From NCBI RefSeq assembly GCF_947492365.1, contig NZ_CANLMB010000002.1:310001-374000 (forward strand): 64,000 bases of DNA, read 5' to 3'. Below the pieces are notes generated by a model, which had not been told where the DNA came from, did not search any database, and saw nothing but the letters and a program-made list of their open reading frames with translations. A program made the translations under genes and the position numbers. This DNA is from an uncultured Erythrobacter sp. Lineage in GTDB: Bacteria > Pseudomonadota > Alphaproteobacteria > Sphingomonadales > Sphingomonadaceae. Shown here piece after piece: positions 1-10,600 of the stretch (the stretch's first letter is position 1; every line of letters starts with the position of its first letter).

Positions 1-1
1 C

Positions 2-667
2 TGGCGCGATTATGCGATCGTCCTTGGCGGAGCGCTGCTCATCTCGATCCTGATCTCGCGTGCCGGAGCGGTTGCCGGCGTGCTCGCCGCGCCGCCGCTC
101 GCTTGGCAGCTGCGTCAATGGCTGCGCTCTATCCGCGTGATGAAGCGGCCTGCTCCGCGTCTGGCAGCCTTGATCGGCGTGTGCTGCGCGCTGCTTCCGG
201 CCTTTCCTGCTATGCTGCTTGCCAGTGCGATGCCCGCGCGCGCTTCACTGGGCGGAGCGGGTGAAGCGCCGGTCAAGGCAGTCGAGTGCCGCATTCGGGA
301 TGCCGCCGGAGTGCTGGCTGCCCTGCCCAAGGGCGAGTTCTACGCCCCGCTCGACATCGCGCCGGAGCTGCTGCTGGTGAGCGATCACACCGTACTCGCC
401 ACCGGCCACCACCGCGGACACGAAGCGATGCGGGTGCTGATCGAGACGGCTTTGGCGGATGAGGCGGAGGCCAAGGCTGCGCTGACCGAACGCGGCACAA
501 GCTACGTCGCGATCTGCCCCTCGCTTGCCGAAGCGCGGATGTATGCGCGCATTGCGCCTGAAGGCTTCGCTGCGGACCTGGTTAGCGGCAATGCGCCGGA
601 CTGGCTTGAGCCGGTCGATCAGGCGCAGTCCAACGGCCTCAAGCTTTGGCGCATCAAGTCGGAATGA
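2..667 (+). CDS. C-terminal part of an integral membrane protein, truncated by the window edge
   Basis: The reading frame is open from the first bases of the window, so the true start lies outside. The visible part begins with hydrophobic segments (residues about 5-35 and 45-70 of the fragment), separated by an Arg-rich stretch, and ends in a soluble domain of about 140 residues. That domain carries the pattern LDIAPELLL followed by HHRGHEAM. This arrangement resembles the C-terminus of alphaproteobacterial GT-C-like multi-spanning proteins, where a soluble tail follows the last helices. That resemblance is from memory and weak, so no function is assigned. It ends 12 bases before the stop codon of the convergent msrB gene. 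Confidence 0.6.
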   Translation, partial: WRDYAIVLGGALLISILISRAGAVAGVLAAPPLAWQLRQWLRSIRVMKRPAPRLAALIGVCCALLPAFPAMLLASAMPARASLGGAGEAPVKAVECRIRDAAGVLAALPKGEFYAPLDIAPELLLVSDHTVLATGHHRGHEAMRVLIETALADEAEAKAALTERGTSYVAICPSLAEARMYARIAPEGFAADLVSGNAPDWLEPVDQAQSNGLKLWRIKSE

Positions 668-679
668 AGTCCCCCCGAC

Positions 680-1186
680 CTATGTCGGAATGAAATCCAT
701 CGCCACGCCGTTGATGCAGTGGCGCTTGCCGGTTGGGCGGGGGCCATCGCCGAAGATGTGACCCAGATGCCCGCCGCAATCGGCGCAGTGGACCTCTGTG
801 CGCGGAACCCCGATCTTGTAATCCACCGACGTTCCGACCGCGCCGCTGTCGATCGGTTGCCAGAAGCTCGGCCAGCCGGTGCCGCTGTCGTACTTGTGCG
901 CAGAGGAATAGAGCCGGTTGCCGCAGCCTGCGCAGGTGAAGGTCCCGCGCCGCTTCTCATCGTTGAGCGGAGAGGAATAGGACCGCTCGGTCCCCGCTTC
1001 GCGTAGGATCCGGTATTCGGAGCGGGTCAGCTGGCGGCGCCACTCGGCGTCGGTCCGCGTGATCCGGAACTGGCGCTCCTTGCGCGCCTCAACCACGCCT
1101 CCGCCGCAACTCGCCAGCAGCGGCATGGCGGCGGCAAGGCCGGTTGCGGCGATGAAGCTGCGGCGGCTCGACAGGTTGAACTGCAT
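680..1186 (-). CDS. msrB: Peptide-methionine (R)-S-oxide reductase with Tat/lipoprotein signal
   Basis: MsrB reduces methionine-R-sulfoxide in oxidised proteins. The 168-residue product has the two zinc-binding CxxC pairs (C85/C88 and C134/C137), the GWPSFW motif at 104-109, HLGHIF at 140-145 and the catalytic Cys in RHCING at C157. The N-terminus carries a twin-arginine motif (SRRSFI, residues 7-12), a hydrophobic stretch and a lipobox-like LASC ending at C27. The enzyme is therefore probably exported, perhaps as a lipoprotein, and repairs envelope proteins, unlike the usual cytosolic form. An ATG start at 1186 gives a complete signal peptide. It is transcribed alone, convergent with the membrane protein on its left. 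Confidence 0.93.
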   Translation of the reverse strand: MQFNLSSRRSFIAATGLAAAMPLLASCGGGVVEARKERQFRITRTDAEWRRQLTRSEYRILREAGTERSYSSPLNDEKRRGTFTCAGCGNRLYSSAHKYDSGTGWPSFWQPIDSGAVGTSVDYKIGVPRTEVHCADCGGHLGHIFGDGPRPTGKRHCINGVAMDFIPT

Positions 1187-1511
1187 GATTCCTGCTCCCG
1201 ATTGAAGGCGTATCCTACCTCTATCTACGTCGCGGAAGTCCCAAAGGTTTCACCCCCGCTGTTTGAGGCCAGAGATGGACCGCCGACAGGGGGTTTTTGA
1301 AAAACTTTCCCAATCCCGCATATGTCTGAAAACACAAGAGAATTGCCGCCGTAGTGACTGCGCAAGTGTAACCTTAGCGCTTTTGCGGTTGGAGCGCGGT
1401 CCAAGTCGCAAAAAGGGGCCGCCAGAGCATCAACAGTGTCAAAGAGCCGAGCCGCCACAATAGCAGCCGCGCTCTTTGTAGGAAAATGCCCGCAGGAGCG
1501 CGGGTGCGCTC
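1187..1511. other. Gene-free stretch upstream of msrB with inverted repeats
   Basis: No convincing ORF is present. The stretch separates msrB from the P450 gene (both leftward), so it should hold the msrB promoter and the P450 terminator. Three inverted repeats are visible. AGGAGCGC/GCGCTCCT (1494-1513) overlaps the P450 stop codon. CAAAGAGC/GCTCTTTG lies at about 1439-1478. A longer imperfect one at 1381-1413 (TTTTGCG, TTGGA, then TCCAA, CGCAAAA) has an AT-rich base on both sides. None is followed by a clean T-run on the minus strand, so calling a terminator would be a guess. Confidence 0.4.
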
Positions 1512-2849
1512 CTAGAATTCGGTGATTTCGACCTCGAGCTTGCGGAAACCGTGGACGAAGTTTGCCCGCACCCGCTCGACATCGCCGGCGACATGGACCC
1601 GCATCCGGCGCTTGTGCATCTCCTCAAGCAGGATGCGCAATTGCAGCTCTGCCAGACGCGCACCCACGCAGCGGTGAATGCCATAGCCAAAGGCAATGTG
1701 GCGGCGGGCATTGTCGCGGGTGAGATCAAGCTTGTGCGGGTCAGGGAAGATCTCTTCCTCGTGGTTTGCGGCGAGATACCACAGCACCACCTTTTCGCCC
1801 TTCTTGATGGTCTGGCCGAAGACCTCGGTGTCCTCGGTGCAGGTCCGGCGCATATGCGCAAGCGGGGTCTGCACGCGGAGCATTTCCTGCACCGCATTGG
1901 GGATGATGTCGGGGCTTTCCTCAAACAGTTTGCGCTGGTCGGGGAACTTGTCGAGCGCATGGATAAAGCCGCTCATGGAATTGCGCGTCGTATCGTTGCC
2001 GCCGACGATCAGCAGCACCAGATTGCCGATAAATTCTTCGGGCCGCATCTGGTTCATCGCAGGCGAGTGGATCATCATCGAGATGAGATCGTTGCCCGGT
2101 TCCTTGTCATGGGTGCGCTCGATCCAAAGCGACTGGAAATAGGCCGCCATTTCGTGAAGCAGCTCCCAGCGGAATTCATCCAGCTCGCGCACGCCGGCAA
2201 GCTCGGTGTCGCCCGACCAGTCGGACCAGAAGGTCAGGTGGCGGCGGTCTTCCCATGGGAAGCCGAACAGGATCGCCAGCATGCCGGTGGTCAGCTCGAT
2301 CGAAACCGTATCGACCCAGTCGAAAACCTCGCCGCGCGGCAGCGAATCGAGCAATTCGCCGGTGCGTGCGCGGATTTCGCCTTCCATTTCGGCCATGCCG
2401 CTGGGGGTGAATTTGGGCGCGACGGTGCGGCGCTGGCCGGTGTGTTCGGGCCGGTCCATGGCGATAAACATCGGCAATTCGCGCCGGTCGGCGTTGCTTT
2501 CGGCAAGCTGTTCCTCGGTGAGCCGCTCAAGGATCGTAATCCCGCCATGTTCCCAGCTGGAGGAGAATATCTCGGGCTGCGCCTCGATATGCTGGATCGC
2601 TTTGTGCCCGACGACCGACCAATAGGGGCCATAGGGGCTTTCATCGATCCAGTGCAGCGGACCGGCGGCCTGCATTTCGGCCACCATGGGTTGCCACTTA
2701 TCCTCGAAATAGATGTCCGACCGGCTGAGGTCCCATTTGTGCGGATGCGAGGGGCGTTCCTCGGGATGCTTTTCGTAATGCTCCTTGAGCGCTTCATACG
2801 CGGTTGGCGAAGTGCGGACTTTGGGGCGCTCGGGTGCTACAGTAGCCAT
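1512..2849 (-). CDS. Cytochrome P450, CYP153-like (putative alkane/fatty-acid terminal hydroxylase)
   Basis: This heme monooxygenase has 445 residues from the chosen ATG. The I-helix oxygen-activation motif GGNDTT is at about 283-288, the K-helix ExxR at 322-325, and the heme loop FGYGIHRCVG at 387-396 with the proximal Cys at 394. The string around the I-helix (LLIVGGNDTTRNS) and the heme loop followed by RLAELQLRIL are typical of CYP153, the bacterial n-alkane and fatty-acid omega-hydroxylases. The frame extends to 2912, but the ATG at 2849 is preceded by GGAGAG at good spacing. A soluble electron chain is needed; a matching ferredoxin reductase lies about 3.5 kb away (6335-7579), but no ferredoxin gene is visible. 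The substrate class is inferred from family resemblance only. Confidence 0.9.
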   Translation of the reverse strand: MATVAPERPKVRTSPTAYEALKEHYEKHPEERPSHPHKWDLSRSDIYFEDKWQPMVAEMQAAGPLHWIDESPYGPYWSVVGHKAIQHIEAQPEIFSSSWEHGGITILERLTEEQLAESNADRRELPMFIAMDRPEHTGQRRTVAPKFTPSGMAEMEGEIRARTGELLDSLPRGEVFDWVDTVSIELTTGMLAILFGFPWEDRRHLTFWSDWSGDTELAGVRELDEFRWELLHEMAAYFQSLWIERTHDKEPGNDLISMMIHSPAMNQMRPEEFIGNLVLLIVGGNDTTRNSMSGFIHALDKFPDQRKLFEESPDIIPNAVQEMLRVQTPLAHMRRTCTEDTEVFGQTIKKGEKVVLWYLAANHEEEIFPDPHKLDLTRDNARRHIAFGYGIHRCVGARLAELQLRILLEEMHKRRMRVHVAGDVERVRANFVHGFRKLEVEITEF

Positions 2850-2958
2850 GTCTCTCTCCATTGCGAGAAGCCGCAGCTTAGCTGCCTGATGGGCTTCTCC
2901 CTCACCCTGCATCCTGCCCTAACTGACAGCCTTGTCAATACGGGTTTCGAATTACCAC

Positions 2959-4248
2959 TTATTGTGCCGGTTCGAGTTCCTTGGAACGACGGTGCCAGAA
3001 ACGCTTTTTCTTCTCGCGCCCTGCGCCGCCTGACTTCATCACCCGCTTGCGGAACAGCATCGATCCGCCTTTGACCAGCAGGACCACCCACAGCGCCTGC
3101 CAGGCAAGGCCAGCGGCATGGATCCACAAGGTCTCCTCCATCGCCGCGCGTGCGAGCATGGCAAAGGGTGAGGAGAGCGGGAAGCCGACCGCGAGCAGCT
3201 CCATCGTCGATCCCGGACTGGTCACGCTCGCCGCGGCGAGGAAGAACACCATCAGTTGGAGCATCGTCACCGGCATCGAGAGCGTCTGCACTTCGCGCAC
3301 CGTGTTCGCCATTGCGCCAATGGTGAGGAACAGCGATCCGAGCAGCAGATAGGCCATCGAGAAATAGGCGATCGCGAGCGCGATGAAGACCGGCCAGCCC
3401 ACAGCCGGGCCGGGCAGTACGCGGAAATTGGTCTGGGTGACAGTGACAATGGCGTCCTCGGCGATTGCCCAGAAACCCCAACCGAGCATGCCCCACACCG
3501 CGATCCCGACAAAGGATACGCCCAGCATCGCAAACAGCTTGCCCATAAAGACCGAATCCATCGGGATCGCGGCTGCGAGGATTTCGATGATCTTATTGCC
3601 CTTTTCCTCAGCCAGATTGGAGAGGACCATGCCCGCCAGCAGCATGGTGAGCAGGAACATCACCATCTGCGCGGCGGTCGCGGTCTGGATGCGGGTGGAG
3701 CGCTCCGACGCCGCGCTCGACGTGACCGTCTGGCTGGAGGATTGGGGGAAGGCGAGCGGGGTTGCGGCGGTCGCTTCGGCCGCGATCAGCTCGACCGCGC
3801 CTTGCCATCGGCGCACCTGCCGCTCGGTCCCGACGATGACGGGTTCGGCCAGAGTGCCGGTCACAATCGCGGCGTAATTGCCCCGGCGTGCTTCCATATA
3901 GGCACCCGCTTCGAAGCCCGGCTCGCGCGCTTCGGGGACTTCACTCAAAGACGGGACGGCAGGGCGCAATCTTTGCCCCAGCCGCTCGCGCGCGGCGATC
4001 ATCGCGGCATTGTCCTCGATGCTCATCGCAAGGCCGACTTCGGTGACGACGGCCTGCTTGTTGTTCTGGCTGCCAATGCTTCCGGCAAGTCCGCCGACCA
4101 GCACCGGGAAAAGCGGCCCGATCAGGAAAAACAGGAAAGCGCGGCTGAACAGCACCGCGATGAAGTCGCGCCGGGCGATGACCCATGCGGCTTCGAGGCG
4201 GGAGAGGCGGGGGCGCGCATCGATGGCGGCCTGATCGTGAGCGCTCAT
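2959..4248 (-). CDS. ABC-2 type transporter permease (NatB-like)
   Basis: This 429-residue membrane component has one helix near residues 34-58, a large extracytoplasmic domain (about 60-190), and a cluster of five to six helices from about 190 to 390, followed by a short basic tail rich in Lys/Arg. That topology is the ABC-2/NatB class of exporter permeases. Its ATG overlaps the stop codon of the upstream ATPase gene in an ATGA arrangement, so the two subunits are translationally coupled and should form one exporter. The substrate cannot be read from sequence; NatAB-type systems elsewhere export sodium or other small compounds. Confidence 0.87.
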   Translation of the reverse strand: MSAHDQAAIDARPRLSRLEAAWVIARRDFIAVLFSRAFLFFLIGPLFPVLVGGLAGSIGSQNNKQAVVTEVGLAMSIEDNAAMIAARERLGQRLRPAVPSLSEVPEAREPGFEAGAYMEARRGNYAAIVTGTLAEPVIVGTERQVRRWQGAVELIAAEATAATPLAFPQSSSQTVTSSAASERSTRIQTATAAQMVMFLLTMLLAGMVLSNLAEEKGNKIIEILAAAIPMDSVFMGKLFAMLGVSFVGIAVWGMLGWGFWAIAEDAIVTVTQTNFRVLPGPAVGWPVFIALAIAYFSMAYLLLGSLFLTIGAMANTVREVQTLSMPVTMLQLMVFFLAAASVTSPGSTMELLAVGFPLSSPFAMLARAAMEETLWIHAAGLAWQALWVVLLVKGGSMLFRKRVMKSGGAGREKKKRFWHRRSKELEPAQ

Positions 4249-5219
4249 TGCTGGCCTCCTGCGGCATCTGCCTCAAGCTGCTTGGCCGCCGCTTCGCCCG
4301 CAATCGCGACGAACGCATCGTGCAGCCCGGCGCGCTCGATGCTGAGCGAGAGAATGCCTGCCTCGCCGTCGATCAACTGTTTGAGCAGCGGCTCGACGCC
4401 CGTTTCGGGGAGCGCGAAGTAGAAGAAATCACCCTCGCGGCGGGCGTCCTGTGGCAGCGCGGCGGTCCATGCGCCTTCGCGCGCCCGCGTTTCCAGTCGG
4501 ACCTGCGCGGGGATGCGGTCGCGCGCGGCTTCGACGCTGCCCGCATAGGGTACTTTGCCGCCCGCGATGATCGCGACGCCTTCGCACAGCCGCTCGGCAT
4601 GGTGGATGACATGGGTTGAGAAAATCACCGTCACGCCTTCTTCGGCAAGGCTGCGGATCATCCCTTCGAGCTTGCCCTGATTGATCGCGTCGAGGCCGGA
4701 AAACGGCTCGTCGAGCACCACCAGACGCGGGCGGTGGATCAGCGTGCCGAGCAGCTGGACGGTCTGCGCCATGCCTTTCGATAGCTGGCGAATCTGGCGG
4801 TCAGCGGCGTGGAGGAGCGAGTGCCGTTCAAGCAGCGCCATCCCGCGCTTGCGCCCTTCGGCCAATGGAAGCCCGCGCAAAGCACCCATAAAGGCAATTG
4901 CCTCGATGCTTTTCATCGCGGGGTAAAGACCGCGCTCTTCGGGCAGATAGCCGATGAGCCGGCCAATATCATGCGGGCGGTCATGGCCGAACACGCGGCG
5001 CACGCCCTCGTCAGGGTCGATTATGCCCAGCAGCATGCGCAAGGTCGTGGTCTTGCCCGCGCCATTGGGGCCGAGCACGCCGTAAATCGCGCCCTCGAGC
5101 ACGGAGATGTCGACGCCGTCGACCGCGCGGGTGCCGTCAAAGCTCTTGACCAGACCGCGCGCCTCGATTGCCAATGGCCGTCCGTCTTGACGCACTTCAG
5201 CCACATTGTCTGACGTCAT
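4245..5219 (-). CDS. ABC transporter ATP-binding protein (NatA-like)
   Basis: This cytosolic ATPase powers the adjacent ABC-2 permease. From the ATG at 5219 (324 residues) it shows Walker A GPNGAGKTT at 50-58, the signature LSKGMAQ at 146-152, Walker B LVVLDEP with SGLD at about 166-177, and the switch His in STHVIHH. The C-terminal 100 residues form the accessory domain seen in NatA-type proteins. The frame is open to 5405, but that extension would run into queG on the other strand. The ATG at 5219 has an AGG-containing ribosome site upstream. The gene diverges from queG with about 70 bases between the starts. Confidence 0.9.
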   Translation of the reverse strand: MTSDNVAEVRQDGRPLAIEARGLVKSFDGTRAVDGVDISVLEGAIYGVLGPNGAGKTTTLRMLLGIIDPDEGVRRVFGHDRPHDIGRLIGYLPEERGLYPAMKSIEAIAFMGALRGLPLAEGRKRGMALLERHSLLHAADRQIRQLSKGMAQTVQLLGTLIHRPRLVVLDEPFSGLDAINQGKLEGMIRSLAEEGVTVIFSTHVIHHAERLCEGVAIIAGGKVPYAGSVEAARDRIPAQVRLETRAREGAWTAALPQDARREGDFFYFALPETGVEPLLKQLIDGEAGILSLSIERAGLHDAFVAIAGEAAAKQLEADAAGGQQ

Positions 5220-5289
5220 ATGTTCGCCTACCTGCATATGCATGGGCGCGAGCGTTAACGCGCGAAACTGAACGGGAGCAACTCCAAGC

Positions 5290-6351
5290 GTGGTTAACAG
5301 CGCCGCAAGGATTAACCTAGCGAAAGCCCTTGAGGCAGAGGCGCGCGCGCTCGGCTTTGCGGCTTGCGGATTTGCGAGTGCTGCCGAGGATCCCGTGCGC
5401 GCCAAGCGGCTGGAGGAGTGGCTGGGCGAGGGCCATCATGGCTCAATGGAGTGGATGAAAACCCGCCTGCACCACCGCCGTTCCCCGCAAGATCTATGGC
5501 CCGAAGCCAAGAGCGTGATTGCGCTCGGCATGAGTTACGCGCCCGCGCTTGATCCGATGGCGCTGGAAGATGCGAAGTCCCGCGCGCGCATATCGGTCTA
5601 TGCGCAGGGCAAGGACTATCACGATGTCGTCAAAAAGCGGCTCAAGGCGCTCGCGCGGTGGCTGGTGGCCGAAGAGCCCGAAGCTGAGGTCAAAGTCTTC
5701 GTCGACACCGCGCCGGTGATGGAAAAGCCGCTGGGCGAGGCGGCGGGGATCGGTTGGCAGGGCAAGCACACCAATCTCGTCAGCCCCGACCATGGTAGCT
5801 GGCTGTTTCTCGGCGCGATCTACACCACGCTCGATCTCGAAGTGGCCGAGCCTCACCGCGACCAGTGCGGATCATGCCGCGCCTGCCTTGACGCCTGCCC
5901 GACCGGCGCGTTCCCCGGCCCCTACCAGCTCGATGCGCGGCGCTGCATTTCCTATCTCACGATCGAGCATAAAGGCCCGATTGCCGAGGAATTTCGCGAG
6001 GCTCTGGGCAACCGTATCTATGGCTGTGACGATTGTCTGGCGGTCTGCCCGTGGAACAAGTTTGCCCAGGAAGCGCAAGGCATGCGTGAATTCCTGCCGC
6101 GCGCTGAACTGACCGCGCCGCGCCTCGCCGAACTGCTCGCGCTCGATGATGCAGGGTTTCGCGCGCTGTTCTCCGGCTCTCCGGTCAAGCGGATCGGGCG
6201 TGACCGGTTTGTGCGCAACTGCCTCTATGCCGCCGGGAACAGCGCAGAATCTGGATTACTGGATCAGGTGACAGCGCTCACAAATGATCCCGATCCGGTG
6301 GTCGCAGATGCGGCCCAGTGGGCGCGCGCGCGGCTTACGCCATCTCTTTGA
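5290..6351 (+). CDS. queG: Epoxyqueuosine reductase
   Basis: QueG carries out the last step of tRNA queuosine synthesis, reducing epoxyqueuosine with cobalamin and two [4Fe-4S] clusters. The 353-residue product has the catalytic Asp in VDTAPVMEK (D139). The ferredoxin-like cysteines are C193, C196, C199 and C203, with a second set at C219, C246, C249 and C253 in [11 protein letters not shown]. The C-terminal HEAT-like region is present. The start is GTG at 5290. The last 17 bases overlap the end of the convergent ferredoxin reductase gene. The length matches the family. Confidence 0.95.
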   Translation: MVNSAARINLAKALEAEARALGFAACGFASAAEDPVRAKRLEEWLGEGHHGSMEWMKTRLHHRRSPQDLWPEAKSVIALGMSYAPALDPMALEDAKSRARISVYAQGKDYHDVVKKRLKALARWLVAEEPEAEVKVFVDTAPVMEKPLGEAAGIGWQGKHTNLVSPDHGSWLFLGAIYTTLDLEVAEPHRDQCGSCRACLDACPTGAFPGPYQLDARRCISYLTIEHKGPIAEEFREALGNRIYGCDDCLAVCPWNKFAQEAQGMREFLPRAELTAPRLAELLALDDAGFRALFSGSPVKRIGRDRFVRNCLYAAGNSAESGLLDQVTALTNDPDPVVADAAQWARARLTPSL

Positions 6352-7579
6352 GCTGGATTTCCGCGTCGGCGAGAAGCTCGGGATCGATCTTCTCGACCCC
6401 CGCTTCCAGCAATTTACGTCCCTGCACATAGTCCTTCATCGTGTTCACACAGTCGAAGGCAATCGGGCGGCCTTCCTTGAGATACACGACAGTAAATTTG
6501 CGCGTCTCTGGATCGCCGCGCAGCACGGTCGCGTCGTATCCCAGATTGAGGCCCGCTGTTTGCAGCTTGAGGTCATACTGGTTCGACCAGAACCATGGCA
6601 GCGCGTGATAGGCCTCTTTATCGCCCATGATCGCGCGCGCGGCGGTGTTCGCCATATCATTGGCGTTCTGGACTGACTCCAGCCGGATCACTGCGCTGTC
6701 AGCAAAGGGATTGGCATGCGCGGCGCAATCGCCGATCGCATAAATATCGTCGAGCGTCGTGCGGCAATAGATGTCGACATCGACGCCGTTCGACCCTGCT
6801 GCACCCGCTGCGATCAGCGGCGCAACCGCCGGAACAATCCCAATCCCAACTACCAGCATGTCGCAATCAAGCGTCTCACCATTGTCGAGCAGGAGGCCGG
6901 TGACATGGCCGTCTTCGCCAATGACTTCCGAGACGCCTTGCGACAGGCGGATATCAACCCCCTGACGCCGATGCTCGTCTTCGTAAAAACGCGAAAGCTC
7001 TTCGCCAGCGACGCGCGCGAGGACGCGGTCCTGCATCTCCAGCACAGTCACTTCGCAGCCGAGCTTGCGCAAGACCGCGGCGGCTTCGAGGCCGATATAG
7101 CCCGCGCCGATAATCGCCGCGCGTTTGGCCCCATTCTCGAGCGCTTGCATCATTGCATCGGCATCGCGCTTGTCGCGCACATAGTGGATGCCTTTGAGGT
7201 TCGATCCCGGCACGCCGAGCCTGCGCGGATCGGCTCCGCCAGCCCAGATCATCTTGCGATAGGTGATCCTCGATCCGTCAGACAGGGTGACGCAGTGTGC
7301 CAGCGCGTCGATTTCACTGACGCCGCTGCCGAGCCGCAGCTCGATGGCCTTGTCCGCCCAGAATTTCTCTGGCCGGATCATGATCCGCTCGAACGTCTTG
7401 TCTCCGGCGAGATATTCCTTCGACAAGGGAGGCCGTTCGTAAGGCGGCACTGAGTCGCGCCCGATCATCACGATTGAGCCTTCATGCCCCTTTTGCCGCA
7501 AGGCAATGGCGGCTTGCGCGCCGCCATGTCCGGTGCCGACGATAATGACGTCAGCCGCTGTCATGCTCTGTCCACTCAT
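6335..7579 (-). CDS. FAD-dependent ferredoxin (rubredoxin/putidaredoxin-type) reductase
   Basis: This NAD(P)H-dependent flavoprotein of 414 residues passes electrons to a small iron-sulfur protein and then typically to a P450. The first FAD-binding GxGxxG is at 15-20, the PYERPPLSK motif characteristic of this oxygenase-coupled class is at about 46-54, the NAD-binding GAGYIG at 158-163, and the second FAD contact IYAIGDCA at about 279-286. The C-terminal reductase domain follows. It is the obvious partner for the CYP153-like P450 at 1512-2849, although queG and an ABC exporter lie between them. ATG codons at 7579 and 7564 are both possible starts, and neither has a strong ribosome site. Confidence 0.92.
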   Translation of the reverse strand: MSGQSMTAADVIIVGTGHGGAQAAIALRQKGHEGSIVMIGRDSVPPYERPPLSKEYLAGDKTFERIMIRPEKFWADKAIELRLGSGVSEIDALAHCVTLSDGSRITYRKMIWAGGADPRRLGVPGSNLKGIHYVRDKRDADAMMQALENGAKRAAIIGAGYIGLEAAAVLRKLGCEVTVLEMQDRVLARVAGEELSRFYEDEHRRQGVDIRLSQGVSEVIGEDGHVTGLLLDNGETLDCDMLVVGIGIVPAVAPLIAAGAAGSNGVDVDIYCRTTLDDIYAIGDCAAHANPFADSAVIRLESVQNANDMANTAARAIMGDKEAYHALPWFWSNQYDLKLQTAGLNLGYDATVLRGDPETRKFTVVYLKEGRPIAFDCVNTMKDYVQGRKLLEAGVEKIDPELLADAEIQLKEMA

Positions 7580-7638
7580 GGCTGCACGGGTTTTCGCAAA
7601 AAGGCCTGCACGTCAAGCGTGATGCGGCCCAATAGAGC

Positions 7639-10600
7639 CTAGCGTTCGAGCAGATTGCGCGCCTGACTGCCGATCTGGGCCAGCATTGCGGGTGCCACCG
7701 GTGGCCGCGCCTGCGCCCGGGCAATCATCGCGCGGAACTGCGTGACGGCGGCGGCATTGTGCTCTGCCCAGCCGGCGATTGCGCCCAGTGGGTCATCTTT
7801 GCCGGTCTTGCGCCGCATCAGACGGGCAAGGAAATCGAGCCGCATATGCTGGAAATCGCGCGCCAGCCCGTCGACCAGCAGACGCTCCCAGATATCGGTC
7901 GGGGTCATATGCGCCGCGGTGCCCTGCGCCCAGTCGAGCCCGATCCGCTGACCGATATCGCTGAATGCGCGGGTCAGTTCGATCGGATCGATCCCGGTCT
8001 TGATCGCGAGATCAGCCAGTCCGATGGACCCGTCAAAATCGAACAGATCGCACACGCGATTGGCCAGTCCGTCGGGACATCCTTGCTCGACAAAGTGGCT
8101 GCGCAATGCGCCCGAACGTTCGGCATTGTCGCCCGAAATCAGTTCGGCACGCCCTTTGCGAAGCGTTGCGACGTGCTCGCCGAGGCTGGCGATCATCGCC
8201 CCTGCCTCGACCCTTCCCGATGCAGTGCGCAGCGCGTCGGACATCAGATTGCCCACCGCTGCGGCCAGCCTGTCGAGCAATGTCAGGCGTGCGGTCTCGC
8301 TCATCGCCTGCGCGTCGATATCAGCCCACAGGCTTCCAAGGTCGAACAGTCGCTCGACAACTACAAAGGCGGCGGCGACATCGGCCAGGCCGACGCCTTC
8401 TTCTTCGGGAAGCTCGAAGGCGTGGACCAGACCCAACCGGTTGACGATCCGGTTCGAAAGGTCGGTCGCGAGCAACTCGCGCCGCAGACGGTGTTCGCGG
8501 ATTTGCGAGGCGTAAGTCTTGCGCATCGGAGCCGGGAACATCCCGATCAGCGAGTCTTCAAGGATCGGCTCGTCGGGCAGGCTGCTTGCCTCGATCGCGT
8601 CCTGCAAGGCGAGTTTGGCGCTGGAAAGGACGACCGCCAGTTCGGGCCGGGTCAGCCCCTGCCCGTCAGCCGCGCGGCGGGCATAGGCTTCGCTGTCAGC
8701 CAGCCCTTCGGTGCGGCGGTCAAGGCCGCCCATTTCCTCAAGCTGTTCGATCAGACGGATTTGCGATGCGGTTGCGCCTGCGCCGCCGGATTCGGCAATT
8801 GATAGCGCGAGCGCCTGAAGCCTGTTGTCCTCCAGCACGATCTCGGCGACTTCGTCAGTCATCTTGGCGAGCAGATTGTTGCGTTTGGCTTCGGTGAGCG
8901 CACCTTCGCGGGTCGCAGCAGCCAGCGCGATCTTGATATTGACCTCGTTATCCGAGCAATCGACCCCGGCCGAATTGTCGATAAAGTCGGTGTTGATCCG
9001 CCCGCCCTTCAGCGAGAACGCGATCCGTCCAGCCTGTGTGGCGCCAAGGTTCGCGCCTTCGCCGATCACCCGCGCGCGGACTTCGCCGGCATTGACGCGC
9101 AAGGCGTCGTTTCCGGGATCGCCGACATCGATGTGGCTCTCATGCTCGGCCTTGATATAGGTGCCGATTCCGCCGAACCAGATGAGGTCGACCGGCGCGC
9201 GCATGATCGCAGAGACCAGCGCATCGGGCTCGATCTCGCTCTCTTCGATGCCCAGCAGATCGCGCGCTTTCTTGGAAAGCTTGATCCGTTTCAGATCGCG
9301 CGAATAGACCCCGCCGCCCTTTGAAATAAGGTCGGAATTATAGTCCTCCCAGCTCGAACGCGGCAGGTCGAACAGGCGCTTGCGCTCTTTCCAGCTCGCC
9401 GCGGGATCGGGATCGGGGTCGATGAAGATGTGGCGGTGATCGAAGGCCGCGACCAGCTTGATCGCCTTGGACAGCAGCATCCCGTTGCCGAACACATCGC
9501 CCGACATATCGCCGCAGCCTGCGACGGTGACGCTGTCTTTCTGAACGTCGATCCCCATTTCGAGGAAGTGGCGCTGGACGGAAACCCATGCACCGCGCGC
9601 GGTGATGCCCATGGCCTTGTGGTCGTATCCGTTGGAGCCGCCGCTCGCGAATGCATCATCGAGCCAGAAACCGGCCTTTTCGGCGATACCATTGGCAACG
9701 TCGGAGAAGCGCGCAGTGCCCTTGTCGGCGGCGACCACGAAGTAGGGGTCTTCGCCGTCATGCACTTCGACGCCTTCGGGATGCACGACTTTGCCAGCGA
9801 CGATGTTGTCAGTGACGGACAGCAGCGTGCGGATAAAGACCTCGTAGCTCGCCTGACCTTCGGCGGCCCATGCGTCGCGGTCGATCGCGGGTGAGGGGAG
9901 CTGTTTGGGATAGAAACCGCCCTTCGCGCCGCTCGGCACGATGACGGCGTTTTTGACCTTCTGCGCTTTCATCAGGCCGAGGATTTCAGTGCGGAAGTCA
10001 TCGCGCCGATCCGACCAGCGAAGGCCTCCGCGTGCGACCGCGCCTGAACGCAGGTGAATGCCTTCCACACGGCGCGAATAGACGAAGATTTCGCGCCATG
10101 GCACGGGCTTCGGCAGATTGGGGACGAGGCTGGAGTCAATCTTGAAGGCGAGCGCTTCCTCGGCCGCCGGGGCAAAGGCATTGGTGCGCAGGATTGCATC
10201 CACCACCGCGCGGTAGAGGCGCAAGAGGCGGTCATCATTGATCGCGCTAACTTTAGCGAGGCCGCGGGCATAGGCGCTTGTCGCCGCCTCGATTGCGGCT
10301 TTGCGATCGCCAGTGAATGCGGGATCGTGGCGCGCGACAAACAGGTCGATCATCGCCTGCGTCACTTGCGGCGCACGGCGCAGCGCGTCGACCACGGTGT
10401 AGATCGTGAAGCCCATGCCGGTCTGGCGCAGATAGCGATAGATTGCCCGCAGCCAAATCGCCTGCTGCGCGCCCAGCCCGCCGCCGACCACTAGCCGGTT
10501 GAACGGATCATCCTCGGACTGGCCGTTGAGAACTTCGGAAATGGCAGCTTCGATAATGTCTGCGCGCTCAAGCAACGCCTCGGCCTCGACCCCTTCAGCA

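Noticed and set aside
1225..1458. 77-codon minus-strand ORF in the msrB upstream gap
   Set aside because: No ribosome site, no recognisable domain, spans the inverted repeats and promoter region of msrB.
1551..3074. Long open frame of about 507 codons on the plus strand across the P450 gene
   Set aside because: Antisense shadow of the P450 gene. High GC reduces stop codons; the translated sequence shows no domain, while the minus strand has all P450 motifs.
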